Source: Gammaproteobacteria bacterium (GTDB lineage Bacteria > Pseudomonadota > Gammaproteobacteria > Steroidobacterales > Woeseiaceae). Taken from it: 64,000 nt of DNA. Within the stretch, counting starts at the first letter, position 1. Every line of letters starts with the position of its first letter. The translations under genes were made by a program, and so were the position numbers. Shown here piece by piece: positions 1-9,164 of the stretch. Under the pieces are notes generated by a model. The model was not told where the DNA came from and did no database searches. It saw only the letters and a program-made list of their open reading frames with translations. The DNA lies in assembly GCA_022600955.1 (NCBI GenBank), contig JAHZJK010000031.1, forward strand, positions 1 to 64,000, in the 5' to 3' direction.

Positions 1-60
1 AACCGCGTTTTGCGCGTCCAATCACCTACTGTCAGTAACTGCTGTCGCCCTCGGATTGCT

Positions 61-888
61 ATGAAAACACAGCCAGACTCTCTTACCCGGTTTATCCGGC
101 GGGCGAATTCACTCGTAGTCCTTAGTGGCGCCGGGGTGAGTACCGCCTCAGGAATTCCTGACTACCGAGGCCGCAACGGTGAATGGAAACATGCCAGGCC
201 TGTTCAGTATGGCGAGTTCAAAACCAGCGCGGCAACACGGCGTCGTTACTGGTCACGCAGCCACATCGGCTGGCAACGTTTCTCGGGGGCGCAGCCGAAT
301 GACGCGCATCGCGCGCTCGCAACTCTCGAGGCAATTGGCAAGGTCGACGTCGTCGTAACGCAGAACGTAGATCGCCTGCATTCCGAAGCTGGAAGCAACA
401 ATGTCATTGACCTGCATGGGGACTTAAGCAAAGTCCGCTGTATTGATTGCAATTCCACGACGTCTCGCTCCACATTCCAGGAGCGCCTGAGGATTGCCAA
501 CCCGGATTGGCATGCCGTAGTCGTTCGATACCAGGCCGATGGCGACGCGGATCTCCATGAGTACGGACAGTGCGACTTCGTTGCGCCGGAATGTGAGGCT
601 TGTGGCGGAATCATAAAACCCGACGTAGTGATGTTCGGTGAAAACGTTCCACGCAAACGCGTTGATGACGTTTTTGCTGCAATCGACCAGGCGGACGCAC
701 TGCTCGTTGTTGGCAGCTCATTGATGGTTTACTCCGGTTTTCGGTTTGCTCGTCATGCCAACGAGCAACAGAAACCTCTGGCTATCGTTAACCAGGGACA
801 AACCCGGGCGGACGATATCGCGACTGTCAAATTCGACGCGGATTGCGTCACTGAGTTATCTGCAGCGGCGGAGGAGTTGGCAGGCTAA
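61..888 (+). CDS. Sir2-family NAD-dependent protein deacylase
   Basis: Removes acyl groups from protein lysines using NAD+ as co-substrate, in the cytoplasm. In the 275-residue product the Sir2 motifs are visible: GAGVS at 23-27 (NAD binding), GIPDYRG at 31-37, TQNVD at 100-104, catalytic His119 in LHGDLSK, two Cys pairs (C127/C130 and C178/C181) for the structural zinc, and VVGSSLMVY near 217-224. The length suits a compact bacterial sirtuin. The ATG at 61 is preferred over an in-frame TTG at position 10, because the 17 residues added upstream match nothing in the family. A hairpin terminator begins at the stop codon, so the gene appears to end its own transcript. Protein substrates cannot be read from the sequence. 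Confidence 0.93.
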   Translation: MKTQPDSLTRFIRRANSLVVLSGAGVSTASGIPDYRGRNGEWKHARPVQYGEFKTSAATRRRYWSRSHIGWQRFSGAQPNDAHRALATLEAIGKVDVVVTQNVDRLHSEAGSNNVIDLHGDLSKVRCIDCNSTTSRSTFQERLRIANPDWHAVVVRYQADGDADLHEYGQCDFVAPECEACGGIIKPDVVMFGENVPRKRVDDVFAAIDQADALLVVGSSLMVYSGFRFARHANEQQKPLAIVNQGQTRADDIATVKFDADCVTELSAAAEELAG

Positions 889-916
889 CTGTCAATCAGC
901 CTGCCAGTCGGTTTTT
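879..916 (+). terminator. Rho-independent terminator after the sirtuin gene
   Basis: GGCAGGCT (879-886) pairs exactly with AGCCTGCC (898-905) across an 11-nt loop, followed shortly by a GTTTTT run ending at 916. The stem overlaps the sirtuin stop codon. It also separates the gene from the convergent membrane protein that ends at 917. Confidence 0.6.
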
Positions 917-1771
917 CTAAGCGCGTCTCTCGGTGGCCAATGGTTGTGCTTTGTATACATCGTAGTCAACGTAGTTGTGCATATAGAAGCGAAACACGAG
1001 AACATTGAGTGCTTGCAGGTACAAGCTGTGCACGATGGGATTGATGCTGCGCATGTCGAGCGCGCTAATAGTGATACTGAGCGTTCCTGTGATCGTCACC
1101 GCAATGCTGATAAACACCAGTAGCTTGGCCACCACCGCGATTGACCGCTCACGGTCTTGCGCGGATTCGTGCGGGTTCTTTCGCTTTCCATACATCCGCC
1201 AGAGGATCATGCTTGCGAAGAACAGGTTCATGACCGTTATGATTAAGACATTCAAATAGCCACCAAACCACGGAAAATCGAACTGGTCGATATAGAACAC
1301 GAACAGGATGAACGTTAGATAGACGCTGGCGAGGATGGTCAAATGCTTCGGTGACACGTAGTCGCTGAAGCGCCGCGGGCGCAGTTCTGCCTTGCGTGTC
1401 GTATCCTGGTTGATCTCTCGCATGAGTTTCAGTTCTTTCGACCACATGATTTCGAGCACGATCTGGGGGACTACCTGGAGCAGATAGAACCACGTCGCGA
1501 TTGACTGGTCCCAGGCACCGCTTCGCGGAGTGACCACGAGTACCGCGAGCAGAACGAGGCCCGCGAGCAATATGCCATAGCTCAGTATCAGGTAATTCCT
1601 GTGAAATTTGCCATACCAGGCTTGCGGCCGTGGATAGAGTTTCGGATATTCGTCGGGCGGGTACTTCTTGAATATCGCTTTCTTGTGCGCCAAAAACAGT
1701 CTAGGCAGAAAGTATGACCCGAGCAGTATCTGGCTTAGAAATACGATGTGAAAAATCATGTGGTCTGGCAT
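917..1771 (-). CDS. Seven-TM integral membrane protein, unknown function
   Basis: I do not recognise a family for this 284-residue protein. It has about seven hydrophobic segments, near residues 7-26, 60-80, 91-110, 143-161, 172-193, 212-236 and 245-265. Charged loops lie between them, including a basic stretch at 113-139. There is no signal peptide and no obvious catalytic motif. It starts 9 nt after the stop of a YtrA-type GntR regulator on the same strand, so the two are almost certainly co-transcribed. Such small GntR regulators usually control the membrane protein or ABC transporter encoded beside them. That makes a stress-responsive membrane function the most likely role, by inference only. 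Confidence 0.8.
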   Translation of the reverse strand: MPDHMIFHIVFLSQILLGSYFLPRLFLAHKKAIFKKYPPDEYPKLYPRPQAWYGKFHRNYLILSYGILLAGLVLLAVLVVTPRSGAWDQSIATWFYLLQVVPQIVLEIMWSKELKLMREINQDTTRKAELRPRRFSDYVSPKHLTILASVYLTFILFVFYIDQFDFPWFGGYLNVLIITVMNLFFASMILWRMYGKRKNPHESAQDRERSIAVVAKLLVFISIAVTITGTLSITISALDMRSINPIVHSLYLQALNVLVFRFYMHNYVDYDVYKAQPLATERRA

Positions 1772-1780
1772 GTTGTGTCC

Positions 1781-2161
1781 TTAGTCTTTGCGGGTCTTCA
1801 TCACGTCAGTAAACGCAATTCGGATTTCCGAATCCGTCGCGCCAGAGTGTCGCAATGACGTCACGGTTTTTTGCAGTTTTTCTGTGACAAGAGCATTCAG
1901 GTCAATCTCGCTATTCGCCCTTGCCTGGGAGTGAATGAATGTGCCGCGATAACCCTTGGTTTCAATGACCGCATCTCTTTCGAGCAAGCGATAGGCTTTC
2001 GCAACTGTCTTGTGGTTCATGTCCAGGTCATTGGCCAATTGCCGAATTGATGGCAGCGACGCCCCAGGCGCAATATGCCCGGCGATAACAGCAGTCTTAA
2101 TTTGCTCGATCAGTTGCGCGAACAGTGGTTCTGGCGCGTCGATATCGATGGTGATCTGCAT
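1781..2161 (-). CDS. GntR-family (YtrA-type) transcriptional regulator
   Basis: A 126-residue regulator made of a GntR winged helix (about residues 8-75) and a very short C-terminal tail, the YtrA-subfamily layout. The motifs LFAQLIEQIKTAV, APGASLPSIRQLA and NHKTVAKAYRLLE form the helix-turn-helix, and the wing follows (KGYRGTFI). Short members of this family lack a full ligand-binding domain and usually autoregulate a small operon. Here that operon would be this gene plus the membrane protein starting 9 nt downstream. The 204-bp gap to the divergent gene at 2366 should hold its operator, but I could not pick out a convincing inverted repeat. Confidence 0.88.
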   Translation of the reverse strand: MQITIDIDAPEPLFAQLIEQIKTAVIAGHIAPGASLPSIRQLANDLDMNHKTVAKAYRLLERDAVIETKGYRGTFIHSQARANSEIDLNALVTEKLQKTVTSLRHSGATDSEIRIAFTDVMKTRKD

Positions 2162-2365
2162 TACATCAATGACCTAGTTGACCCAGTGGTACGCAGGGTA
2201 CAAAGGTGGCGCTTGAAATGCAAGTCCAGCAATTACCAGTGGCCCGAGTGTGCCGCTAAAGAAACAAATTCATTGGTCGATACGGGTAACTATAGCCACT
2301 TTACATATTCACGAGCCGTTCGCGGTGCAGGGCTGCTTGAGCATTCCCGCGGTAGGAGAACCAGC

Positions 2366-3700
2366 ATGGAAATTTCAGGAATATCAACGTCTTTAGATTC
2401 AACTTCGCGATCCAGCTCTGTCCTCAATGCTGGCTTTGAAAGCACTCAAAAGAACGGTGAAGTGCTCAAACAGAGGCAGCACCACGACCATCATTACAGG
2501 GCAAGCCGCGGTCGTGCTTTAAGTGCCTTTCGCCAGGAACTACGCGTTTCCCTGAAGGCTGAATTTCATGCCAGATTCTCGGCAAGCCAGCAGGGCTATG
2601 CGGGCAATCAGGGAAATGTCAGACCTGTCGAGGTCGCAGATGAGGCAGTCGGTGTCGCAAGACAGGTGGTCGCTCGATCGCCAGGGAACGCGGTGGCATC
2701 GTTGATGGCGTTGCGCGCAAGAGTGCAGCAGTCTGCAAGTGCTGTTCAAGCCGCGGTATCAGACCCCAGGGAACTGGCTGATGTTGACGATGCCGTCGCG
2801 AGAGTTGATGACGGACTTGTGAAACTTGAAGATGAAGCGGCGAATACTCGCGAATCATCTACGACTGTTCTGGATGTTGACCTGCGCCGCAAACAACAGT
2901 CGAGAATAAAAATCCGGACTCAGGAAGGCGATATCGTCAAGCTATCGCTCAAGCGAGTCGATCGGATGTCGGCAACAGATACTGCCAGCACTGACGGCAT
3001 CAACTCCGAAAGCCGGACTGAAGTTGAGGTCTCAAGCAGATCTCGCATGATGTTGAAAGTCGACGGCGACCTGAATGAATCGGAGCTGGCTGCAATCCAG
3101 AATGTGTTCGCGCAAGCTGAGCAGATTGCCGATGAGTTTTTTGGCGGCGACATTGGTGCTGCATTCAACATGGTGCAGGGTTTCGAATTTGACAGTGAAC
3201 AATTGGCCAGAGTGAATATGCGCTTCAAGATGCGTGAGGTTTCCCGAGTTGCCTACAGTGAAACCAGAACCATAGCGGCGCCGACCGTTGAACCTTCACC
3301 CGTTTCTCAGTCAACACCTGAGCCAGTTGTAATGGCTTCACCATCGGCAATTCCCGCCGCAACGCCAGCGGTCGAGCCGTCGGCAGTTGAGACGCCGGTA
3401 GCCACTACGGATCCGAAACCTCAGGCACCGCAAGCAGAATCAGTTGATACTGCGGCGCTGAGTCAGTTCTTTGAAACTATTGGCACGTTCCTGCGTTCCG
3501 TTAGCGAAGGCTTCACTATTGAGAACGGTGGTGCTTCATTCAAGTACCAGTACTCGGAATCATTCAAACTGAGTTTGTTGCAGAGCGTCATCAATACAGC
3601 GGCGCCCGACGACTCGTCGGACGCTGCCACTAATGCGAATACTGTTATCGAGCGAATGAGCGCGGCGCAACTGACCGCGAACGCAAACGCTGACCCGTAA
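2366..3700 (+). CDS. Hypothetical protein, possibly DUF5610-like
   Basis: A 444-residue protein without signal peptide or membrane segment. The N-terminus is Ser-rich. Residues about 60-80 contain an amphipathic segment (AFRQELRVSLKAEF). A middle region near 175-290 alternates strands and helices (for example KIRTQEGDIVKLSLKR and SELAAIQNVFAQAEQIADEFF). A Pro/Ala/Val/Glu-rich linker (about 310-355) leads to a C-terminal segment of about 85 residues. The middle part resembles DUF5610-type proteins of gammaproteobacteria, but I cannot confirm this. ATG 2366 is chosen because TAGGAGAA precedes it at good spacing. The open frame continues upstream to 2075, but there it overlaps the GntR gene in antisense and looks non-coding. 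No function is proposed. Confidence 0.8.
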   Translation: MEISGISTSLDSTSRSSSVLNAGFESTQKNGEVLKQRQHHDHHYRASRGRALSAFRQELRVSLKAEFHARFSASQQGYAGNQGNVRPVEVADEAVGVARQVVARSPGNAVASLMALRARVQQSASAVQAAVSDPRELADVDDAVARVDDGLVKLEDEAANTRESSTTVLDVDLRRKQQSRIKIRTQEGDIVKLSLKRVDRMSATDTASTDGINSESRTEVEVSSRSRMMLKVDGDLNESELAAIQNVFAQAEQIADEFFGGDIGAAFNMVQGFEFDSEQLARVNMRFKMREVSRVAYSETRTIAAPTVEPSPVSQSTPEPVVMASPSAIPAATPAVEPSAVETPVATTDPKPQAPQAESVDTAALSQFFETIGTFLRSVSEGFTIENGGASFKYQYSESFKLSLLQSVINTAAPDDSSDAATNANTVIERMSAAQLTANANADP

Positions 3701-3704
3701 GCCG

Positions 3705-4283
3705 CTAGTTGAACTGATACGCGATGCCAACCGACAGCATGCCGAGGTCTGCACCGTCGAGATCATAGATTTCATATTCGCCACGGACTTTGACGGGGCC
3801 GAGCTTGAAGCGCAGCCCGGCACCGTAAGCAACGTCGGTGCCATCTTCCTTGGCGGACGATCCGAGGTAATCAGCGGTGACATCCCATGCAATCATGCCC
3901 AGTTTGCCGTAGATCTCTACAGGCCCTGCATCCAGAGCGGCGATACCCCAGAGATTCAAACCATCGGTATCGACCAATAGTGTGTCGCCAAATACATCAA
4001 TATCCGGCTGGCCAAAGTTGACGTAGCCGCCTTCAATGCCGAGGTTCAGGACTGGACCGTCAAATGTGTAACCCGCGAACAGTTTGTAGGCCGTATCGTC
4101 TTCATCAATACTGCTCGGCAAGCCGGGAATGCTGATGTCATTTATGTCAGCCTCTAATGTCGCACCACCGGCACTGCCGCCAAGGTAAAATCCACTGTCC
4201 GCCAGGGCGACAGCCGGAAGCAGCAGTACGCTGGCAATCGCGGTTGCGACCCATGTACGTCCTTGTTTCATCAGGTTGTTCAT
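3705..4283 (-). CDS. Small outer-membrane beta-barrel protein
   Basis: A 192-residue protein with a signal peptide (hydrophobic residues about 12-26, cleavage after ALA28). It is followed by a glycine-rich start (SGFYLGGSAGG) and alternating amphipathic strands that end in an aromatic C-terminal residue pattern (VGIAYQFN). This is the OmpA-barrel/OmpW-like layout of small 8-stranded porin-like proteins. It lacks a C-terminal peptidoglycan-binding domain. Start ATG 4283 follows GGAGAG; the open frame extends to 4457 but those residues are Cys-rich and not signal-like. It ends 4 nt from the convergent gene at 3700. It may be a structural or surface protein; no ligand is visible. Confidence 0.82.
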   Translation of the reverse strand: MNNLMKQGRTWVATAIASVLLLPAVALADSGFYLGGSAGGATLEADINDISIPGLPSSIDEDDTAYKLFAGYTFDGPVLNLGIEGGYVNFGQPDIDVFGDTLLVDTDGLNLWGIAALDAGPVEIYGKLGMIAWDVTADYLGSSAKEDGTDVAYGAGLRFKLGPVKVRGEYEIYDLDGADLGMLSVGIAYQFN

Positions 4284-4431
4284 AATTCTCTCCAAAATGC
4301 ATCTGCAAAAAAAGCACCGTAGCGCATTATTTATGAATGCCTGATGAATGTGTGTAACAGGCTGATTCGAAACGTATCGTTTGCAGATGTTCGCACTGTT
4401 TGCGGCCGCGACAGCTATCGCTTCATGTTCG

Positions 4432-6489
4432 TCACCATGACAACATAATTCCGGCAATCAGCGTTCGGTCGGCCGAATACAGGCGATCACCAACTGCGAT
4501 GTCGGCGTCGCGTGCCCGGTTCACGCCACCAAGGTGTTCCTGGTACGTGGCATCGAACAGGTTGTTTACCGACAAGTCGAATCGCAGCGACTGTGAAGGG
4601 CTCCAGCTCGCGCCAATGTCCAGCCGCTCGTATGCGTCGCTTGGTGTCTCGTCATTGTAGTTTGAAACTCTGGATTGCTTTGCGTAAGCGACAAGTCTGG
4701 CATGCGCTGAAAAGGTATCGTTAGCGTATCTGACCCCAAGTGCCCCGTTCAGTGGCGCGATACGGTACAAACTGTCCGCAACGTCAACTCGATTGCCTCT
4801 CGTGTAAGTCGCGATGCCGTCGATCGTCAGGTTCTCGTTTAGAGCATATGACCATCCGAGATCAGCGCCATAGATTTCTGCGTCGGTGTTTGTAAACTGC
4901 AACGCAGGGCTGCCCGTCATCATCATCGACATCATGTTCGCCATTAGGCTTTGCGCGGGTGCGCCCTGAACATAGCGATCGACACGCTTGTAATACACTT
5001 GTGGTGTCAGGTTCAGATAGCCGAATGAACCTGCAAAGCCAATATTGAGCTCCGACGATCGCTCAGACTCAAGGTCAAGATCACCGACGTAGGTACGGCC
5101 GTCGGCCAGACCGCCAGTTGCCTGCATTGGAAGCCAGAGGTACAACTCCTGGTAAGATGGTGCGCGGGTTTTCTGCGCGAGTTCTAGAGTCCAGAGAAGA
5201 TCACTGCGTGTTCGATAAACAAACTTGGCGACAGCGTCGACATCATCAAATCTCAAATCGCGGTTGCGTCCGTTGAACGCGCCCGCCAACATTTCGGCCG
5301 CAGGGCTCATCATGCCGGCAAATCCGATGTTTCCGGCACGAGTCTGGACTCTCTTGGCGGCGATTCCCAATTCCAGTGATGATGATTCGCGTTCAACTTG
5401 CCACTCTGCGAACAGGCTATTCAACTCACGTCGGACGTCTGCAAAATTGGTGATGCTGAACAACATGTTGTTCGGATTGGTAATAACTGAATCGTGATCA
5501 CCGCGAGACCCTGTCAATCCGCCCTGCAAAGACGAACCGTCGAACAGAAGAGTGGTCGAAAGTTTGTACGTCTGTCCGCGACCCGTGGCGTAATTCTGCC
5601 GATACATCATTTGCGTGGGTGCGCCACGCAGTGAGAAATTGTCCATTATGTGATCGACATCGTTAAAGGAAAAACCACCTTCAATCGCGATGTCCTCGGA
5701 TACTGAATGCAGGAAGTGACCGCCGGCGATATCAGTGTCAATAGACCGAATGTCCATCGGCAGGGCAGGTGTGCCGCTGTCAGTGGTGTTGAGCTTGCCA
5801 GCGAACAGCGCCAGGTGACTATCTCCAATATTGTAAGCGTAACTCACGTCGTAGCGTTTTCTATCGACTGCAGAAGGGTGGATACGTCCGGCAGGTGTAG
5901 ACGTATTGTTGCCGTGGTCATACTCGGCGATCGCAGATACGCGATGGTTTTGATCGGAAAGCGTGAGGCGAGCGGCGGTTGTCGACAGATCACCGTTTGA
6001 TGAATACCGGGTACCGACCATCCCGGAAAGTCGAAAGTCCTGATCCCCAAACTCGCCGCGTGCGAGTTGTGACTTGATGTGCCCGCCTATTGTCTCTGCG
6101 CCAGACGACACACTTGAAATACCACGTTCAACGATAATGGATTCCGTGATCATTGGTGATACATATGATAACGGTGCGTCCATGGCATTCGGACCGCCGG
6201 ACACAATCGAATGTTCATCAATGGAAACCGCGACCCGGTCACCATACATGCCGCGGTACTGCGCGATTCCCGTTATCGAGCCGTTGCTGTTGACATTCGC
6301 GCCAGGCAAGTCCTTTAGTGCGATAGCTGTATCAACGAGCATTTGATCTTCAACTCGCACTTCGCTCTGGTCCACACGTATTGCGTGACCGGCAACGATG
6401 ATTTCATCAATAGTGTCCTTTTCTTCGGCGTACACAATGCCGGTCTGGGCGGCAAGCACAATGCAAGCCGCTCCCATTGAGAGTTTCAT
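4432..6489 (-). CDS. TonB-dependent outer-membrane copper-type receptor (OprC/NosA-like)
   Basis: A 685-residue TonB-dependent receptor with a signal peptide (about 1-21), a plug domain (about 25-145) and a 22-strand barrel ending in GIMLSW. The plug segment YRGMYGDRVAVSIDEHS, followed by GGPNAMDAPLSYVSP, matches the copper-receptor group (OprC/NosA) rather than siderophore or cobalamin receptors. The barrel contains the group's HxM motif (H280-I-M282, in VDHIMDNFSLR). Compared with my recollection of OprC, the plug Met ligand is kept (M103) but the Cys four residues before it is replaced by Gly. A Met-rich loop (MANMMSMMMTG, about 515-530) could also bind copper. It lies 66 nt downstream of a DUF2946 gene on the same strand, a common pairing for metal receptors. 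Confidence 0.8.
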   Translation of the reverse strand: MKLSMGAACIVLAAQTGIVYAEEKDTIDEIIVAGHAIRVDQSEVRVEDQMLVDTAIALKDLPGANVNSNGSITGIAQYRGMYGDRVAVSIDEHSIVSGGPNAMDAPLSYVSPMITESIIVERGISSVSSGAETIGGHIKSQLARGEFGDQDFRLSGMVGTRYSSNGDLSTTAARLTLSDQNHRVSAIAEYDHGNNTSTPAGRIHPSAVDRKRYDVSYAYNIGDSHLALFAGKLNTTDSGTPALPMDIRSIDTDIAGGHFLHSVSEDIAIEGGFSFNDVDHIMDNFSLRGAPTQMMYRQNYATGRGQTYKLSTTLLFDGSSLQGGLTGSRGDHDSVITNPNNMLFSITNFADVRRELNSLFAEWQVERESSSLELGIAAKRVQTRAGNIGFAGMMSPAAEMLAGAFNGRNRDLRFDDVDAVAKFVYRTRSDLLWTLELAQKTRAPSYQELYLWLPMQATGGLADGRTYVGDLDLESERSSELNIGFAGSFGYLNLTPQVYYKRVDRYVQGAPAQSLMANMMSMMMTGSPALQFTNTDAEIYGADLGWSYALNENLTIDGIATYTRGNRVDVADSLYRIAPLNGALGVRYANDTFSAHARLVAYAKQSRVSNYNDETPSDAYERLDIGASWSPSQSLRFDLSVNNLFDATYQEHLGGVNRARDADIAVGDRLYSADRTLIAGIMLSW

Positions 6490-6555
6490 ATTTGTTCTCC
6501 TGAGTATTGGGACCGCACAGGGAATAGCCGTGCGTGTTCAAGCAAGATGAACGTC

Positions 6556-6948
6556 TCAGGCGGGCGGGGCGCGGGACCGAAAATGGGTGGGTGCCGCGAT
6601 GTGCTCAACATCAACCTGCAGCGGCGCCGGGGGCGTGAATTGTAGTTCGATGGGTTCAACGAACGGGTCGCTGTCACTGGCTACCGCTGAAAACAGCAAA
6701 TGCCCGACCGGGCAGAGGTCCGCGCTGCCCTCGGACTCGGTTTCAGAGCCGTGATGGTGCGCATGATCTGGAAACGCTTTCGCCGCGGAAAAGGTGACGG
6801 GCATCTGGTCTGGACAGAGCTCGAAAAGCAGATCAGCGCCTGCGGCAGGCATGTAGCCCAATGGCGTGATCGCCCGCAACGCGAGGCCCGCAAGCAGCGC
6901 GAGTATGGCGAACTTTCTGTAAGCTAGACGGAGCATGACTCTGCGCAT
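6556..6948 (-). CDS. DUF2946 family protein (putative metal-uptake accessory)
   Basis: A small protein (about 130 residues) with one N-terminal hydrophobic segment (ILALLAGLALRAITPLGYMPA) and then a soluble part with likely metal-binding residues: FELCPDQM, DHAHHHG and DLCPVGH. The C-terminus ends in RSRAPPA. These features fit DUF2946, whose genes often sit next to TonB-dependent copper receptors, as here. The start is uncertain: ATG 6948 is preferred, with ATG 6936 twelve bases inside as an alternative; neither has a clear Shine-Dalgarno sequence. The function is not established. A periplasmic copper-handling role is inferred from the His/Cys/Met content and the neighbour. Confidence 0.75.
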   Translation of the reverse strand: MRRVMLRLAYRKFAILALLAGLALRAITPLGYMPAAGADLLFELCPDQMPVTFSAAKAFPDHAHHHGSETESEGSADLCPVGHLLFSAVASDSDPFVEPIELQFTPPAPLQVDVEHIAAPTHFRSRAPPA

Positions 6949-7042
6949 CCTAGCAGCCAATTCGCCACGCCGAAATAGGTGTAATGACGGATGCTACTGG
7001 CTTTGTTGCTCGTTTTGACTGGCAGTCGGAGTTTCTTGACGA

Positions 7043-9163
7043 TTAGTACAATTTTCCATCGCACAGTGATACGACCCGATCGCAAGCTGCGATCGCAGCC
7101 GGGCGGTGAGCAATGATTAGTTGCGAAAGACCAAGTGACGCGAGATTGTTGAGTACATTTGCTTCTGTTGTTTCGTCGAGGTTGGCCGTGCCTTCATCGA
7201 GTAACAGTATCCTGGGTTTTTTGTACAGCGCCCTCGCCAGCAGGATTCGTTGCTGTTGTCCACCAGAAAGCGCCGATCCCATATCGCCGATCAAAGAATC
7301 AAAGCCCATTGGCATAGCTACGATATCATCGTAAATCTCAGCGGTTTTTGTGGCTTGAATGACGCGCTGAAAATCAATGTGTTCGTCACTAAAACTGATG
7401 TTATCTGTGAGCGTACCGGATAGCAGCCGATCATGCTGCATAACGACACCCATTAGCTGCCGGGCGTTTTCAAGTCCCAGCATATGCAGTGGGATACCAT
7501 CAAAAAAGATCTCGCCAGCCTGAGTATCATGAAAACCCAGTAACACACGTAGCAGGGTGCTTTTGCCGCCCCCGGAGAGGCCCGTTAGCGCAACTCGCTC
7601 GCCAGGTTCTATGACGAGATTGACGCCGTCCAGAATCCAGGGTTGGTCGTCTCCGTAACGAAACCGGATATCACGGCCGATGACTTTCGGTTGCTTGCTG
7701 AGAATAGCAGTTGGCTGTATTGGGCCAGGCGGTTCGGTTTCGGCTTGTACAATGTCGGCAAGCCGTTGCAGATGAATGCCGGCCGTTCTGAACACGAAGT
7801 ATTGCTCAACAAGCGCGCGAAGTCGGTTCGAAAACTGCGCCCGGTAAGTTTGAAACGCGAACAACATTCCCAGGGTCATACTGCCGGACATGACGGCTGT
7901 GGCGCCGACATAGAGCACCGAGATATCCAGTGCACCGGACAACAGACGTGAACCGCTGCGGGTCGCTATCCCCAGTTTTTGTAAACGGATACCAATATTG
8001 GTGACTTCAATAAACGCGTTTTGCCAGATGCGGTGGCGTTTCGTAGTCTGGCTGAAGAGTTTAACGGCGCGTATCGATCGAATTGACTCCAGCAGAATTG
8101 ACTGACGCTTCGCGTCCGCATGAATTTCTTCAGTCAGCAATCTCCTTGTATGGGGGAATATTGACAGTCTTGCAATAAAGCCAAGTATCGCTGCCATGAT
8201 GACGACGAGCGCGAGTACAGGCGAGTACAGATACATAACGATCAACGTAACTACAGCAAGAAATCCGTCCAGGATGACTGTGACAATCGCGGAGGACAAA
8301 AGATTCTGGATCGGGCCAAGAGAGTCAAGCCTGGAAACGACATCGCCAATATGGCGCTTCGCAAAAAATCCGGCAGGAAGACGAAACAGATGCCACAGCA
8401 GATTCGAGCGCAGCTGAAATGAGAGCATTTGTCCGAAATACATGCCAGCTATTGAACGGAGTGCTTCAATTGCGGCCTGTGTAATCATCAGGATACCGAA
8501 GCCCAGCAAGAGGGGTCGCAGGATCCTCGCGTCGTTTTTCGCGATCGCTTCGTCGACCATGAACTGGTTGACGAGCGGTGCCAGCACGACCAGCAGCTGT
8601 AACATAGTCGACAGCAGCAAGATCTGGCCAAGGCTGCTCCAGAGTCCATGGGCCCTGCCGCACAAATCCAGAATCCGAACCTGTTCGGTTGCGGACGTCT
8701 TGGTAAAGCCCTCAACGGGATACAGTTCAAGCGCGACGCCAGTGAAGTACCGTGATACGTCGCTCCAGTTTAGAAAACGCCTCCCAACCGCCGGGTCATG
8801 AACGCTGATACCTTTTCGATGCACCTTGTGGAGCACCACGAAATGGTCCAGGTGCCAATGCAGTATCGCGGGCTGCTGCAACTTTGAGAGTTCATGCAGA
8901 TCGAGCCTGAGCGAGCGCATGGACAGGCCCAACGTACACGCTGCTTTTTCAATCGTGCCAAGTGAGCTACCGGATAATGAAGGATTGAATCGCCGTCTAT
9001 GCTCGGCCAGCGACAGACTGCAACCATGATAAGCGCTGATCATCGCAAGACATGCCAATGCGCACTCGCTGACCTCGCTTTGCAACACGACCGGTAGTTG
9101 CCGACGCAGTGAAAATCGCAGCAGATCAATGCGGTTGCCTGGCTGCGGTGCCATCTTTCTCAT
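7043..9163 (-). CDS. C39-peptidase ABC exporter (bacteriocin/microcin type)
   Basis: A 706-residue half-transporter that cleaves a double-glycine leader and exports the mature peptide. Domains in order: C39 peptidase (about 20-145) with Q28, catalytic C34 (SEVSECALACLAM), H107 (HFVVL) and D123 (HDPAVG); a six-helix membrane domain (about 165-440); and an ATPase domain (about 480-706) with Walker A GLSGGGKST, signature LSGGQQQR, Walker B ILLLDEG and H-loop IIAHRP. All key residues of both the peptidase and the ATPase are present. It starts one base after the HlyD-type gene ends, so the two form one operon. It resembles CvaB/RaxB-type transporters. No precursor peptide gene with a GG leader is evident within several kb. 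Confidence 0.93.
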   Translation of the reverse strand: MRKMAPQPGNRIDLLRFSLRRQLPVVLQSEVSECALACLAMISAYHGCSLSLAEHRRRFNPSLSGSSLGTIEKAACTLGLSMRSLRLDLHELSKLQQPAILHWHLDHFVVLHKVHRKGISVHDPAVGRRFLNWSDVSRYFTGVALELYPVEGFTKTSATEQVRILDLCGRAHGLWSSLGQILLLSTMLQLLVVLAPLVNQFMVDEAIAKNDARILRPLLLGFGILMITQAAIEALRSIAGMYFGQMLSFQLRSNLLWHLFRLPAGFFAKRHIGDVVSRLDSLGPIQNLLSSAIVTVILDGFLAVVTLIVMYLYSPVLALVVIMAAILGFIARLSIFPHTRRLLTEEIHADAKRQSILLESIRSIRAVKLFSQTTKRHRIWQNAFIEVTNIGIRLQKLGIATRSGSRLLSGALDISVLYVGATAVMSGSMTLGMLFAFQTYRAQFSNRLRALVEQYFVFRTAGIHLQRLADIVQAETEPPGPIQPTAILSKQPKVIGRDIRFRYGDDQPWILDGVNLVIEPGERVALTGLSGGGKSTLLRVLLGFHDTQAGEIFFDGIPLHMLGLENARQLMGVVMQHDRLLSGTLTDNISFSDEHIDFQRVIQATKTAEIYDDIVAMPMGFDSLIGDMGSALSGGQQQRILLARALYKKPRILLLDEGTANLDETTEANVLNNLASLGLSQLIIAHRPAAIAACDRVVSLCDGKLY

Positions 9164-9164
9164 G

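Noticed and set aside
2075..2365. Upstream extension of the 2366 gene by 97 codons
   Set aside because: The extension overlaps the GntR gene in antisense, has non-protein-like composition, and a strong Shine-Dalgarno site marks ATG 2366.
8211..8230. Exact tandem 10-bp repeat (gcgagtacag twice)
   Set aside because: It lies inside the ABC exporter frame, two copies only, and the reading frame and motif positions are normal; likely chance.
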